A DNA stretch of 64,000 nt. It comes from Acinetobacter lwoffii. Its GTDB lineage: Bacteria; Pseudomonadota; Gammaproteobacteria; Pseudomonadales; Moraxellaceae. Each line of letters begins with the position of its first letter. Positions within the stretch are counted from its first letter, which is position 1. The position numbers were made by a program, and so were the translations under genes. Below are positions 8,600 to 17,726 of the stretch, one piece after another. Where the stretch lies: positions 1,178,001 to 1,242,000 of the forward strand of contig NZ_CP118963.1 of NCBI RefSeq assembly GCF_029024105.1. The letters are read 5' to 3'. Under the pieces are notes generated by a model. It did no database searches. It was not told the DNA's origin and saw only the letters and a program-made list of their open reading frames with translations.

Positions 8600-8830
8600 A
8601 TGATGACTTCATCTGAACCACAATTAGAAAAAGTACAGAATGACGTGATTCAAAATATTCAACAGGCAGAACAGCTTAAGCAACAAGAATAGCAACAAAA
8701 GCAGGCAAGCTCAGCAGATCGGACAGCGAGGATCGATGTGGTCAGTTTGGCATCTGATGCCATCAGTCTCGCTTCGGATGTTATTGAAACAGTAGGCGAT
8801 GCCTTAAGTGATATTGATTTAAGTTTTTAG
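8600..8830 (+). pseudogene. small glutamine-rich protein gene with internal amber stop (77 codons)
   Basis: AAGGAAAA precedes ATG 8600. The frame runs 30 codons, meets TAG at 8690-8692, and then continues open for 45 more codons to a natural TAG at 8828-8830. Residues before the stop are Q/E-rich (NIQQAEQLKQQE) and continue QQKQ after it, so a single C-to-T change of a CAG glutamine codon explains the stop. The tail has two similar units, SLASDAI and SLASDVI, and is acidic. No known family was recognised. The 434-base gap between pyrF and the LysO-like gene holds nothing else convincing. Confidence 0.5.
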
Positions 8831-8951
8831 TCAGCTCTGCCGGCCCCTTGCTTGTGCTTCGTTTTAAAATTCTGCTTTAAAAATTACCCAGGGAGGAGAG
8901 TCCCTCTTTATAAAAGAGGAATTTAGTGAGATTGAGAAAGTGATAAAGTTA

Positions 8952-9860
8952 TTAAATCGCTGCCAGTATACTCACCATGATTGGTGCTAACAGTGACAAA
9001 ATAAAACCACTGACCATGGCATGTGGAATAAAATCATGCCCGCAGGCTTGTTTAACCATCGGCAGAGTCACATCCATCGCAGTTGCACCCGCTGCGGAAA
9101 TGGCCGATCTTGGATATCTCCAACCCATACAATACATCAGTAAGATGGCAAAAATTTCTCTAAACAGGTCATTCATCAGGGCGATACTGCCGAGTTCTGC
9201 ATTTCTGAGTTCTGTCACGACAACGCCTGACATTGAGTAAAATCCATAGCCTTGTGACAGCATGATCAAATCTTTCAGACTGATGTCGGTGTTCCAGAAT
9301 GAATAAAGCATGACCGCGAATAATGAACCGAAGATGCAACCGATTGGTACCAGGAGAATTTTAAAATTTAACCAGGAACGATCTAAAGGTGAATAAGCCA
9401 GATCCAGGCCAATCATGAACATAAATACTAGCAACAAATGCCAGGTGCTGATTTGCAAGGATAGATCAAACAGATTCAAGCCTGTATGTAAACAATATCC
9501 GCCTGCGAGAGCCAAAAAAGCATAACTCATGTTCAGCAAGGATTTAACTACTAGATCGACGGATACCCGACCTGAACTCGGAAGAGAACCTGCCCATTTA
9601 AATAGTAAATAGCAAAATGCAAAAGCACCGAGCGAAGTCAGAAAGGCAATACTGATCGACGTACTCAAAATCTGTAGGGGATGCTGTAATTCATCTACCA
9701 ATTGTGAAAATTCAAAGGCAATCGCAATCAATAAAACATAGCTAAAATAGGGCAATAGGTTGAAACAGATTTTAATAATCGAAAGCGGAATTCGTTTTGC
9801 CATCGCAAAACCGAGTGCTAGACAGAATAGAAGCTGAAAGATAAGCCAAAGCGATTGCAT
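8952..9860 (-). CDS. lysO: LysO-family (YbjE-like) lysine exporter
   Basis: The 302-residue, very hydrophobic protein has about eight to nine predicted membrane segments. C-terminal marks of the LysO/DUF340 family are SQGYGFYSMSGVV, ALMNDLFREI and AGATAMDVTLPMV. E. coli LysO exports lysine and its toxic analogues across the inner membrane; exact substrates here are inferred. The gene faces pyrF and is followed on its own strand by no clear terminator, only a weak CCTCTTT/AAAGAGG hairpin near 8903-8919. Confidence 0.88.
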   Translation of the reverse strand: MQSLWLIFQLLFCLALGFAMAKRIPLSIIKICFNLLPYFSYVLLIAIAFEFSQLVDELQHPLQILSTSISIAFLTSLGAFAFCYLLFKWAGSLPSSGRVSVDLVVKSLLNMSYAFLALAGGYCLHTGLNLFDLSLQISTWHLLLVFMFMIGLDLAYSPLDRSWLNFKILLVPIGCIFGSLFAVMLYSFWNTDISLKDLIMLSQGYGFYSMSGVVVTELRNAELGSIALMNDLFREIFAILLMYCMGWRYPRSAISAAGATAMDVTLPMVKQACGHDFIPHAMVSGFILSLLAPIMVSILAAI

Positions 9861-9928
9861 AAGTTTAATGAATTGAAAAAATTACCTTTAAATTATGCCA
9901 CCGCTTGATGTCAGATGGTAAAAAGCTT

Positions 9929-11425
9929 TTAGGCGACTTTATTCAATAATCGATAATCTGCGGCATTTGGCTTTTTTGTTTTGAGCCAGTATTTCCAGGT
10001 ATAAGTTGGCCATAAGGCAAAGTTCTTGCCGCCTTCCTGCTGATACCAGCTGACACAGCCAGATTGCCACACAGTCTTTTCAAACATATGTTGCACCTGC
10101 TGATTAAATGCATTCTGTGCCTGGTCTTTGACCATGATGGCGTCACTATGAGATTGATCGACCAGTTGCATCAATTGCAAAATATATTCAACTTGTGCCT
10201 CAATCATAAAAATGACAGAGTTGTGTGCCAATAGGGTATTTGGCCCCAGTAACTGAAACAGGTTTGGAAAGTCTTTCACGCAAATTCCATAATAGCTTTC
10301 AGCACCTTGTTTCCACATTTCATTCAACTCTACGCCATCAAGCCCGGTACATTGAAAATTCTTCATATAGATACGTGGATCGGTAATGAATCCGGTGCCA
10401 TAAATCAGACAGTCAATCGGCCGCTCTTTTCCATCTTGTGTAATGATACTGTGTTCAGTCAGTTCCTGAATCTTCTCGGTCACCAGTTCCACATTATGGC
10501 GGTTAAACGTCGGGAAGTATTTATTTGAAACCAGAATACGTTTGCAGCCCATGATGTAATCGGGAGTTAGTTTCTTGGCCAATTCAGGGTTTTTGACCTC
10601 ATATTTAATGAATAGTTCTGCCAGTTTTTGGGTGAATTTCATAATGCCCGGTTTGACAATCGGTACCACACGCGATTCATTTGACCAATACAGGCGGGCA
10701 CGGTGTAGCTTTCTAAACCAGTCATATTTTTTAAAGAGTTTCTTTTCAAGATTCGGGTAGGCACGTTCATCACGAGGAATGACCCAAGCCGCAGTACGTT
10801 GCATGACATACAGATGTTTGCATTGTGGGGCAATTTCCGGAATATATTGAATGGCACTGCCACCTGTCCCAATCGATGCGACATTTTTGCCAGTCACATC
10901 ATAAGCGTGATCCCATTGCGCAGAATGAAAGACTTTACCTTGGAATTTCTCAATACCAGGAATATGTGGGATTTGCGGAATATGTAAAGGTCCGGAAGCG
11001 AATATAACAAACTGGGCTTCAAGGATACTTTGATCCTGTAGCTGTAATTGCCATAGACAGCGTTCTGCCTGGTAATGTGCTGCCAGTACTTCGGTATTTA
11101 AACGGCAAAAAGCACGCAGGTTATAATCGGTCACCAGATCCTGAATATAAGAAAATATCTCGGGTGCTTCCGCATAACGTTTGGACCAATTGCTTTTCGG
11201 TGCAAATGACAAGGAATATAAATGTGATTGCACATCACAGGCTGCTCCAGGATACTGATTGTCCCGCCAGGTTCCGCCAAAATCGCTACCTTTTTCAAGA
11301 ATAATAAAATCATAAATACCATGCTGTTGTAAACGTATTGCCATGGCAATCCCTCCGAAACCAGCTCCAATAATGGCAACTTTAGTATGGGGATGGGAAC
11401 GTGTAGCGGTGGCATAATCTAGCAT
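9929..11425 (-). CDS. flavin-containing monooxygenase, Baeyer-Villiger type
   Basis: The 498-residue FAD/NADPH enzyme has an N-terminal FAD motif GAGFGG (residues 20-25) and a second nucleotide-binding motif SIGTGGSA (184-191). Between them lies the Baeyer-Villiger fingerprint F-x-G-x3-H-x3-W-D (Phe161, Gly163, His167, Trp171, Asp172). Such enzymes insert oxygen into ketones, giving esters or lactones; the substrate cannot be read from the sequence. It is transcribed divergently from an AraC-type regulator across 138 bases, which suggests inducible control. Confidence 0.88.
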   Translation of the reverse strand: MLDYATATRSHPHTKVAIIGAGFGGIAMAIRLQQHGIYDFIILEKGSDFGGTWRDNQYPGAACDVQSHLYSLSFAPKSNWSKRYAEAPEIFSYIQDLVTDYNLRAFCRLNTEVLAAHYQAERCLWQLQLQDQSILEAQFVIFASGPLHIPQIPHIPGIEKFQGKVFHSAQWDHAYDVTGKNVASIGTGGSAIQYIPEIAPQCKHLYVMQRTAAWVIPRDERAYPNLEKKLFKKYDWFRKLHRARLYWSNESRVVPIVKPGIMKFTQKLAELFIKYEVKNPELAKKLTPDYIMGCKRILVSNKYFPTFNRHNVELVTEKIQELTEHSIITQDGKERPIDCLIYGTGFITDPRIYMKNFQCTGLDGVELNEMWKQGAESYYGICVKDFPNLFQLLGPNTLLAHNSVIFMIEAQVEYILQLMQLVDQSHSDAIMVKDQAQNAFNQQVQHMFEKTVWQSGCVSWYQQEGGKNFALWPTYTWKYWLKTKKPNAADYRLLNKVA

Positions 11426-11563
11426 CAGTAAATTCCTTACTTATTTTAATGTTGGATATTTATCGTAATTTGCTCCTTGATGATTAGATAGAAAATTGAT
11501 CTAAACGGCAATAGCCGACACATTATTTTTATAGTACAACTAGAATAATCACATTGTATTTGT

Positions 11564-12577
11564 ATGGTTATGAAACGTTCTGTTCTCAGTCTGATGTATT
11601 TGATTCAAGGAATGCGCAAGGCTGGCATGGAGGTCGATCAGAAACTGCAAAACATTGGGCTGCGTGTAGATGCCTTTGATCCAAGCTCGGTGATCCATCC
11701 GAGTCTGGAACATGATGTGCTTAAGGTGGTGGGACAGGAAATCCAACCTGAACAGGGATTATTGATTGGCCAGCATTATGCTTTGGCAGGTTATGGTCCC
11801 TTACTCATGTTGCTGGTGACCAGTCCTACGGTACGTGATGCATTGAATCAGGTGATCCGTTTTCAGCAGTTGACGCATTTGACCGGTCAGTTGGCCTTGC
11901 AGCAAAGCGAGCATCATAGCGCGCTATGTTATCGAGCCAAGCAGCAGGATGATCATTTGAGAATGTTGCTGGCACAGGCAGAGATTTCCGGAACGTTTAA
12001 GTTTATCCGGGAAATCTACAAATTGATGGGCTTATCCAAACCTGATTTGCGGATCGAGTTGCCATTTGCCTATCCAGAAGATCTGAATACCTTAAAGGTC
12101 TACCATGATTATTATGGAACACAGGTACAGTTTGATGCATCTCGGGCAGCATTCTGGTTTGATGAAGCAGTGCTAGATATTAAAATTCCCTCTGCGGATG
12201 CGGTGACTTTTGCCGTCTATGAAGCCAAATGTCTGGCTGAACTGGAACGCTTGCAACAGGATGAGCAGACGCCGACTGTGGTGCAGCGCGTGCAGGATTA
12301 TCTGGAGATCCAAAGCGGCCTGATGCCCAGCATGGCTGAAACGGCACAGGCGCTGAATATCCCGGAACGAACCTTGCGGCATCAGTTACAGCAATGTGAT
12401 ACCAGTTATAAGCAGATTCGCGAAGAAATTATTAAAGATAAGGCTTTGCGACTGATTGAATACAAACAGTATTCGATTGAAATGATTGCAGAATTATTAG
12501 GCTATTCCGAGCCAGCCGCTTTTAACCATGCCTTTAAACGCTGGTTTGGGCAAAGTCCTCGGCAATATATAAAATAG
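11564..12577 (+). CDS. AraC-family transcriptional regulator
   Basis: The 337-residue regulator has an N-terminal ligand-sensing domain (about residues 15-200, Arabinose_bd type) and a C-terminal double helix-turn-helix domain (about 235-337). The latter includes ALNIPERTLRHQLQQ and the AraC signature IAELLGYSEPAAFNHAFKRWFGQSPRQY. ATG 11564 has a second in-frame ATG two codons later. Divergent from the Baeyer-Villiger-type monooxygenase, it is the most likely regulator of that gene; this is inferred from context. Confidence 0.9.
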   Translation: MVMKRSVLSLMYLIQGMRKAGMEVDQKLQNIGLRVDAFDPSSVIHPSLEHDVLKVVGQEIQPEQGLLIGQHYALAGYGPLLMLLVTSPTVRDALNQVIRFQQLTHLTGQLALQQSEHHSALCYRAKQQDDHLRMLLAQAEISGTFKFIREIYKLMGLSKPDLRIELPFAYPEDLNTLKVYHDYYGTQVQFDASRAAFWFDEAVLDIKIPSADAVTFAVYEAKCLAELERLQQDEQTPTVVQRVQDYLEIQSGLMPSMAETAQALNIPERTLRHQLQQCDTSYKQIREEIIKDKALRLIEYKQYSIEMIAELLGYSEPAAFNHAFKRWFGQSPRQYIK

Positions 12578-12661
12578 CCTAAGCTAGTTTATGCCAAAGT
12601 GTTATAGCGTGTTGATTAAACTCCGCTATAATTAAATTGATCCCAAATAGTACGAAATTCT

Positions 12662-13813
12662 ATGTCCGATTTTAATTCACAGCACAGCACCGCTTTTAGT
12701 CCGATTTCTCCTGCAGAACGTTATGCACAAGCGATCTCTTCGGGACAGTTTATGCCTGATGAAGCACAGGCAATGGCAGTACATGAACTGAATCGTGTCT
12801 GGCTGGAATTGATTCAGCGTTTTAAGGCATCGAAAAAAGCATTTCGCCGCTTTCGCCGTCAGACGTCTCCGAAAGGCGTATATATGTGGGGTGGAGTAGG
12901 GCGTGGCAAAACTTGGTTGATGGATCAGTTTTACGATTCGATTCCGTTTCGCCGTAAAACCCGGATGCATTTTCACCATTTTATGCAGCATGTGCATCGT
13001 GAGTTAAACAAATTATCCGGACAGCGTAACCCCCTAGATATCGTGGCAGATCGGATTTATAAAGAAGCGGTCATCATCTGTTTTGATGAATTTTTTGTAT
13101 CCAACGTAACGGATGCGATGATTCTAAGCGATCTGTTCCAGAAGCTATTTGAACGCGGTATTACCTTGGTCGCTACCTCGAATATCGCACCGGACGGTTT
13201 ATATAAAAACGGCATTCATCGTGACCGTTTTATGCCTACCATCGAACTGGTCAAGAAAAACTGTGTGGTCTTAAATGTTGATGCCGGAGTCGATTACCGT
13301 CTACGGGTTCTAAAACAGGCACAATTGTTTAAATTCCCGTTAACGCATGATCATAAAAACTGGATTGCTCAACGTTTTAGCGCTTTGACCCAGACTCAGA
13401 CCTGTTCTGAAGAGCCGATTATTATCAACAACCGTATTGTTGAAACCGTTTCACATACTGAAGATGTGTTGTGGTGCGAGTTTTCTGAACTGTGTTTAAA
13501 GCCACGTAGTCCGGCTGATTTTATTGAAGTCGCCAATATTTATAATACGGTTTTGGTCAGCAATGTGCCACACCTGACCGATTTTCTGAATGATGGAACA
13601 CGCCGTTTTATTTATCTGGTCGATGAATTTTATGACCGCGGCGTCAAGTTACTCTTAACCTCAGAAGATAATATCGTGGATATTTACCAGGGTGAAAAAC
13701 TGGCCTTTGAAATTGAACGGACCCGTTCCCGTTTGCTGGAAATGCAGTCGGATGAATACCTGAATTCTGAACATCGCCAGATTGAGAAAATCGCCTCCGT
13801 GAACGCAGAGTAA
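12662..13813 (+). CDS. zapE: cell division protein ZapE (AFG1-like ATPase)
   Basis: The 383-residue P-loop ATPase has Walker A GGVGRGKT (residues 77-84) and Walker B CFDEFFV (140-146), with the sequence HFHHFMQHVHREL typical of the AFG1/ZapE family. ZapE binds the cytokinetic Z-ring during division under stress. The N-terminal motif P-ERYAQAISSGQFMPDEAQ is also characteristic. It is followed by a strong terminator. Confidence 0.93.
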   Translation: MSDFNSQHSTAFSPISPAERYAQAISSGQFMPDEAQAMAVHELNRVWLELIQRFKASKKAFRRFRRQTSPKGVYMWGGVGRGKTWLMDQFYDSIPFRRKTRMHFHHFMQHVHRELNKLSGQRNPLDIVADRIYKEAVIICFDEFFVSNVTDAMILSDLFQKLFERGITLVATSNIAPDGLYKNGIHRDRFMPTIELVKKNCVVLNVDAGVDYRLRVLKQAQLFKFPLTHDHKNWIAQRFSALTQTQTCSEEPIIINNRIVETVSHTEDVLWCEFSELCLKPRSPADFIEVANIYNTVLVSNVPHLTDFLNDGTRRFIYLVDEFYDRGVKLLLTSEDNIVDIYQGEKLAFEIERTRSRLLEMQSDEYLNSEHRQIEKIASVNAE

Positions 13814-13817
13814 CCAT

Positions 13818-13849
13818 AAAAGCGCTGGTCATTTACCAGCGCTTTTTTT
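13818..13849 (+). terminator. Rho-independent terminator after zapE
   Basis: A stem of AGCGCTGGT (13821-13829) and ACCAGCGCT (13835-13843) with flanking A/T pairs is followed by seven T. Confidence 0.88.
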
Positions 13850-14179
13850 ATAAAAATAGGGACTTAAATTATCGACAAGCCTGATTAAACATGGCTTAAT
13901 CTTGATCTAAATATGATCGTGTATAACTAGAATGCATAATTTTTACTCGAAAATCTGAACTTAAGTCTAATTTCTACATTTCGAAAACTTTATACACTGT
14001 CATTAAGGTATTTAGCAGAATGATATCTATTTGCAACTGACAAAGATCAAATATGTTTATGAGGGTATTCATATTAGAAAAAATGCTCAGTATTTAGCAA
14101 TGTGATAATACTATTCAGCTAGATTTTAATCGGTATACTAGAATCTCTTGTATAAAAAGTAGCAATATCAGGAAAGACA
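13850..14179 (+). promoter_or_regulatory. 330-base leader/promoter region upstream of glcB
   Basis: This AT-rich gap between the zapE terminator and the malate synthase gene has no open frame with a ribosome binding site. A TATACT hexamer about 45 bases before the ATG, in GGTATACTAGAAT, is a plausible -10 element, but no good -35 was found at standard spacing. AGGAAAGACA directly before ATG 14180 is a good ribosome binding site. The unusual length suggests upstream regulatory sites, as expected for a glyoxylate-cycle gene. Confidence 0.35.
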
Positions 14180-16345
14180 ATGACTGCACGTATTCAAAAA
14201 GGCAAGTTAGCGATTGCTAAAGAACTTTACGATTTCATCGAAAATGAAGCACTACCAGGTTCTGGTTTAGACAGCGAAACATACTGGAAAAACTTTGAAC
14301 AAGTCGTTGTTGATCTTAGCCCTAAAAATAAAGCACTTTTGGCTAAGCGTGATGACATTCAGGCGAAAATTGATGAATGGCACCGCAATAACACATTTGA
14401 ATTACAAGCTTACAAAGCTTTCTTGACTGAAATTGGCTACTTGTTACCAGAAGTAGAAGATTTTCAAATCAGCACTGAAAATGTAGACGAAGAGATTGCA
14501 GTACTGGCAGGTCCACAGTTGGTGGTACCGGTACGTAATGCACGTTACTGCCTGAACGCTGCAAACGCACGTTGGGGTTCTTTGTACGATGCACTTTATG
14601 GTTTCGATGTCATCTCTGAAGAAGATGGCGCGGAAAAAGGCAAAGGCTATAACCCGAAACGTGGTGAAAAAGTTGTCGCATTTGCAAAGAATTTCCTCGA
14701 CGAAACTTTCCCATTGGCACAAGGTTCGCACGCAGACGCAACTCAATACGCAGTTGAAGCTAATGCACTGGTTGTTACCCTAAAAGACGGTTCAAAAACA
14801 ACTGTGGCAGATGCCGCTAAATTCGTTGGTTACAATGGCGAAGCTTCAGCACCGACTGAAATCGTACTTAAAAATAATGGCTTGCACGCAATCATCCAGA
14901 TTGATGCCAATAGTTCGATTGGTCAAACTGACGCAGCAGGCGTAAAAGACGTCGTTCTTGAAGCGGCAGTTACGACCATTCAGGACTTGGAAGACTCGAT
15001 TGCAGCCGTTGATGCTGAAGAAAAAGTGGAAGGCTACCGTAATTGGTTAGGCCTGATGAAAGGTACTTTAGAAGAGTCTATTGAGAAAAACGGTAAAACT
15101 GTTACCCGTAAACTGAATGAAGACCGCACTTTCAAAAATGTAGAAGGTGGTGAAACTAAAGTTCATGGCCGCTCATTGATGTTGCTGCGTAACGTTGGTC
15201 ATTTAATGACAAACCCGGCGATTCTGGTAGATGGCGCAGAGATCTATGAAGGCATCATGGATGCACTGGTTACGCCATTGTTGTCTTTCGCAGACATCAA
15301 AGGTGAAAACACGATCAAGAACTCGCGTCAAGGTTCAATGTATATCGTTAAGCCGAAAATGCATGGTCCTGAAGAAGTAGCATTTGCCGTTGAATTGTTT
15401 GAACGTGCCGAACAGGCACTTGGCTTACCTGCAAAAACTTTAAAAATCGGGATCATGGATGAAGAACGCCGTACTTCTGTGAACTTGAAGAACTGTATTG
15501 CACAAGCCAAAGATCGTACTATCTTCATCAATACAGGTTTCATGGACCGTACCGGCGATGAAATCCATACCTTTATGGAAGCTGGTCCATTCGTTCGTAA
15601 AGGCGAAGTAAAAGGCCAAATCTGGTTCCCAGCTTATGAAAACCGTAACGTGATGATCGGTCTGCAAGCGGGTTTACGTGGTAAAGCACAGATTGGTAAA
15701 GGCATGTGGCCAAAGCCAGACATGCTGCTTGACATGTACAAAACCAAAACTGAACATCCTGAAGCGGGTGCGAGCTGTGCATGGGTTCCATCACCTACAG
15801 GTGCGGTGATCCACGCGATTCACTATCACCAGATTAATGTTGCAGACCGTCAGCAAGAACTATTGTCGACTCAGCCTTTATCTCTAGATGATTTGTTGAC
15901 ACCGCCATTGGCGAAAGACACCAACTGGTCTGAAGAAGAAAAAACCAAAGAACTTGAAAATAACTGTCAAGGTATTTTAGGTTATGTGGTTCGTTGGGTA
16001 GATTTGGGTGTAGGTTGTTCTAAAGTGCCAGACATCAATGATGTCGGTTTAATGGAAGACCGTGCAACTCTACGTATTTCTTCACAACACGTTGCGAACT
16101 GGTTGCGTCACGGTATCGTAAGTCGTGAACAGGTAGAAGAAGTCATGCAACGTATGGCGAAAATTGTGGATGAGCAAAATGCCAATGATCCATTGTATAC
16201 GCCAATGTCTGCTGACTTTGCCAACAATATTGCATTCCAGGCAGCATCTGACCTGATCTTCAAAGGTGGTGAGCAGCCATCAGGTTATACCGAGCCGCTT
16301 CTACACGCAGCGCGTTTAAAGTTAAAAGGTTATACAGGTGATTAA
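14180..16345 (+). CDS. glcB: malate synthase G
   Basis: The 721-residue enzyme condenses glyoxylate with acetyl-CoA to give malate, the second step of the glyoxylate shunt used on acetate or fatty acids. Length and sequence match the long monomeric G isoform, not the 530-residue A form. Conserved parts are VPVRNARYCLNAANARWGSLYDALYG, RSLMLLRNVGH, IVKPKMHGPEE, the GIMDEERRTSVNL catalytic region and TGAVIHAIHYHQINV. Its own terminator has been split by an IS4-family element 32 bases after the stop. Confidence 0.97.
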   Translation: MTARIQKGKLAIAKELYDFIENEALPGSGLDSETYWKNFEQVVVDLSPKNKALLAKRDDIQAKIDEWHRNNTFELQAYKAFLTEIGYLLPEVEDFQISTENVDEEIAVLAGPQLVVPVRNARYCLNAANARWGSLYDALYGFDVISEEDGAEKGKGYNPKRGEKVVAFAKNFLDETFPLAQGSHADATQYAVEANALVVTLKDGSKTTVADAAKFVGYNGEASAPTEIVLKNNGLHAIIQIDANSSIGQTDAAGVKDVVLEAAVTTIQDLEDSIAAVDAEEKVEGYRNWLGLMKGTLEESIEKNGKTVTRKLNEDRTFKNVEGGETKVHGRSLMLLRNVGHLMTNPAILVDGAEIYEGIMDALVTPLLSFADIKGENTIKNSRQGSMYIVKPKMHGPEEVAFAVELFERAEQALGLPAKTLKIGIMDEERRTSVNLKNCIAQAKDRTIFINTGFMDRTGDEIHTFMEAGPFVRKGEVKGQIWFPAYENRNVMIGLQAGLRGKAQIGKGMWPKPDMLLDMYKTKTEHPEAGASCAWVPSPTGAVIHAIHYHQINVADRQQELLSTQPLSLDDLLTPPLAKDTNWSEEEKTKELENNCQGILGYVVRWVDLGVGCSKVPDINDVGLMEDRATLRISSQHVANWLRHGIVSREQVEEVMQRMAKIVDEQNANDPLYTPMSADFANNIAFQAASDLIFKGGEQPSGYTEPLLHAARLKLKGYTGD

Positions 16346-16358
16346 TCCTGTCTAGCTT

Positions 16359-16376
16359 AAAAAAGCCTCTTCGGAG
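16359..16376 (+). terminator. left half of the glcB terminator, broken by IS4-family insertion
   Basis: AAAAAAGCCTC TTCG GAG (16359-16376) is the left arm, loop and start of the right arm of a hairpin. The rest of the right arm, GAGGCTTTTTT, lies 1.4 kb away at 17773-17783. With the IS removed the stem is AAAAAAGCCTC-TTCG-GAGGCTTTTTT, an ideal UUCG-loop terminator. Confidence 0.85.
16367..16376. repeat. 10-bp target-site duplication of IS4-family element (left copy)
   Basis: CTCTTCGGAG at 16367-16376 recurs at 17766-17775. The duplicated sequence is itself the top of the terminator hairpin: CTC, the TTCG loop and GAG. Confidence 0.92.
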
Positions 16377-16389
16377 TAATGCCAGTCAG

Positions 16390-17694
16390 TTAAGAAATTG
16401 ACTGGCATTTTCTTGGATATTTTTGTGCTTTAATTTTCACTACTCGCGGACATTGCCTTTGCCTTTTTTCAGGTAATACAAATATTTTAGATTGTTCAAA
16501 TAATTGCGCTAAATGTTTGGGTAGGTTTCCTGCTGATTCTAAAGGTGTGTGCCTTAAGATATTGATAATACTCATAGATGCAATATGGAAACTGATCCTT
16601 AAAGGACTCACCTTTGCATGTTCAGCGATAAACCTCATCTGTCTTCTTAAGATATTATATGCAATAAATACCCCCCACAATTCTTGATAGACCAAATCAG
16701 GTTGTTTGCTTCTTAAAATCCTTGCATCCTGTAAATCACTTTTAATTTCCCGATAACACATTTCTATTTCCCAACGCTGGATATAAAGCATTGCAAGGTC
16801 TTTGAATGGATAAACTTTAGAATCTGTTAATGATGTAATGTAACGTCTTATTTTTCCTGCATATTCAACTTCAATTAAACGTGCTTCCCAATAGTCACCC
16901 AATGACGGATTTATCTTTTTTGCTCTTGCTGAAACAGGCATTTTGATCTGAAAGTCATGGGCCGCATTATGATGAATCACTTCATAACGCAGGTTGTCCT
17001 TTGCTCGCATCAACCAATGACTCTCTTCTGCCTGAGATTGCCAGCTCACTAAAAAATCAGCAGAGAAGTAAGCACGATCAAATAGGGTAATACTGCGAAC
17101 TGGTGCTTTTAATTGACTGGCTAAGGTTAATTCACCTTGATCCATACTACCCATTTGGGCATCAATCATTTCATGGGTATTGGTATTCACCAGGCAAGTC
17201 GCTCTAACTTGTGGGTAAGGTGCAGCTGCTGTTTTGCCTTTGGATGAACCAAAGTGCTTAAAGTTTTCTTCTGTATGAGGCATAGACCAAACCACACCAT
17301 CTACAGCACAAACGCATAGACCGTGAAAGTTGCTATATTGTTGTTGTGAGTCTTTAAACCATGCCTGACTTAATGTCGAAAATAAAGCACTCATGGGTTC
17401 TAAGCCTAAGCGTTGTCTTGCTTGTACGGATGCACTCGGTACACAGTATTCTGCCGTACCGAAAACAAGTTGCAATTGTTGAACCACATACCAAATCGGT
17501 TGATTTCGAAATAGAGCAAGTCCGATTACCAGCCAAACAACATGTTCAGCAGGCAGTTTTCTTTTTCGAATTGATGCTTTACCTGTTTGGTCTAAGCAAT
17601 CTTCAATCCAGTTTAAATCAATCAATTCACTGAATTGTGAAAGTGAAGGTAGGGTTTGTTTTAATGTTAAATCTAGATTCTGAGATAAATTCAT
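16390..17694 (-). CDS. IS4-family transposase
   Basis: The 434-residue DDE transposase has an intact frame. Family marks are CAVDGVVWSMP (first Asp), TLFDRAYFSADFL (second Asp) and an exact IS4 signature Y-x2-R-x3-E-x6-K in YIQRWEIEMCYREIK. The N-terminal half contains the RKRKLPAEHVVWLVIGLALF region common to this group. Its ATG is at 17692-17694, immediately preceded on the minus strand by a strong hairpin. The gene fills nearly the whole element. Confidence 0.95.
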   Translation of the reverse strand: MNLSQNLDLTLKQTLPSLSQFSELIDLNWIEDCLDQTGKASIRKRKLPAEHVVWLVIGLALFRNQPIWYVVQQLQLVFGTAEYCVPSASVQARQRLGLEPMSALFSTLSQAWFKDSQQQYSNFHGLCVCAVDGVVWSMPHTEENFKHFGSSKGKTAAAPYPQVRATCLVNTNTHEMIDAQMGSMDQGELTLASQLKAPVRSITLFDRAYFSADFLVSWQSQAEESHWLMRAKDNLRYEVIHHNAAHDFQIKMPVSARAKKINPSLGDYWEARLIEVEYAGKIRRYITSLTDSKVYPFKDLAMLYIQRWEIEMCYREIKSDLQDARILRSKQPDLVYQELWGVFIAYNILRRQMRFIAEHAKVSPLRISFHIASMSIINILRHTPLESAGNLPKHLAQLFEQSKIFVLPEKRQRQCPRVVKIKAQKYPRKCQSIS

Positions 17695-17696
17695 AA

Positions 17697-17726
17697 AAAA
17701 AGAGCGTATTTACATACGCTCTTTTT
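17697..17726 (-). promoter_or_regulatory. hairpin directly upstream of the IS4 transposase start codon
   Basis: A 13-bp perfect stem (AAAAAGAGCGTAT, 17697-17709, with 17714-17726) and a 4-base loop abuts the transposase ATG. With A and T tracts on both sides it could terminate impinging transcription from either direction, and it would mask the initiation region in read-through RNA. Comparable protection from outside transcription is known for IS10. Its role here is inferred. Confidence 0.55.
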
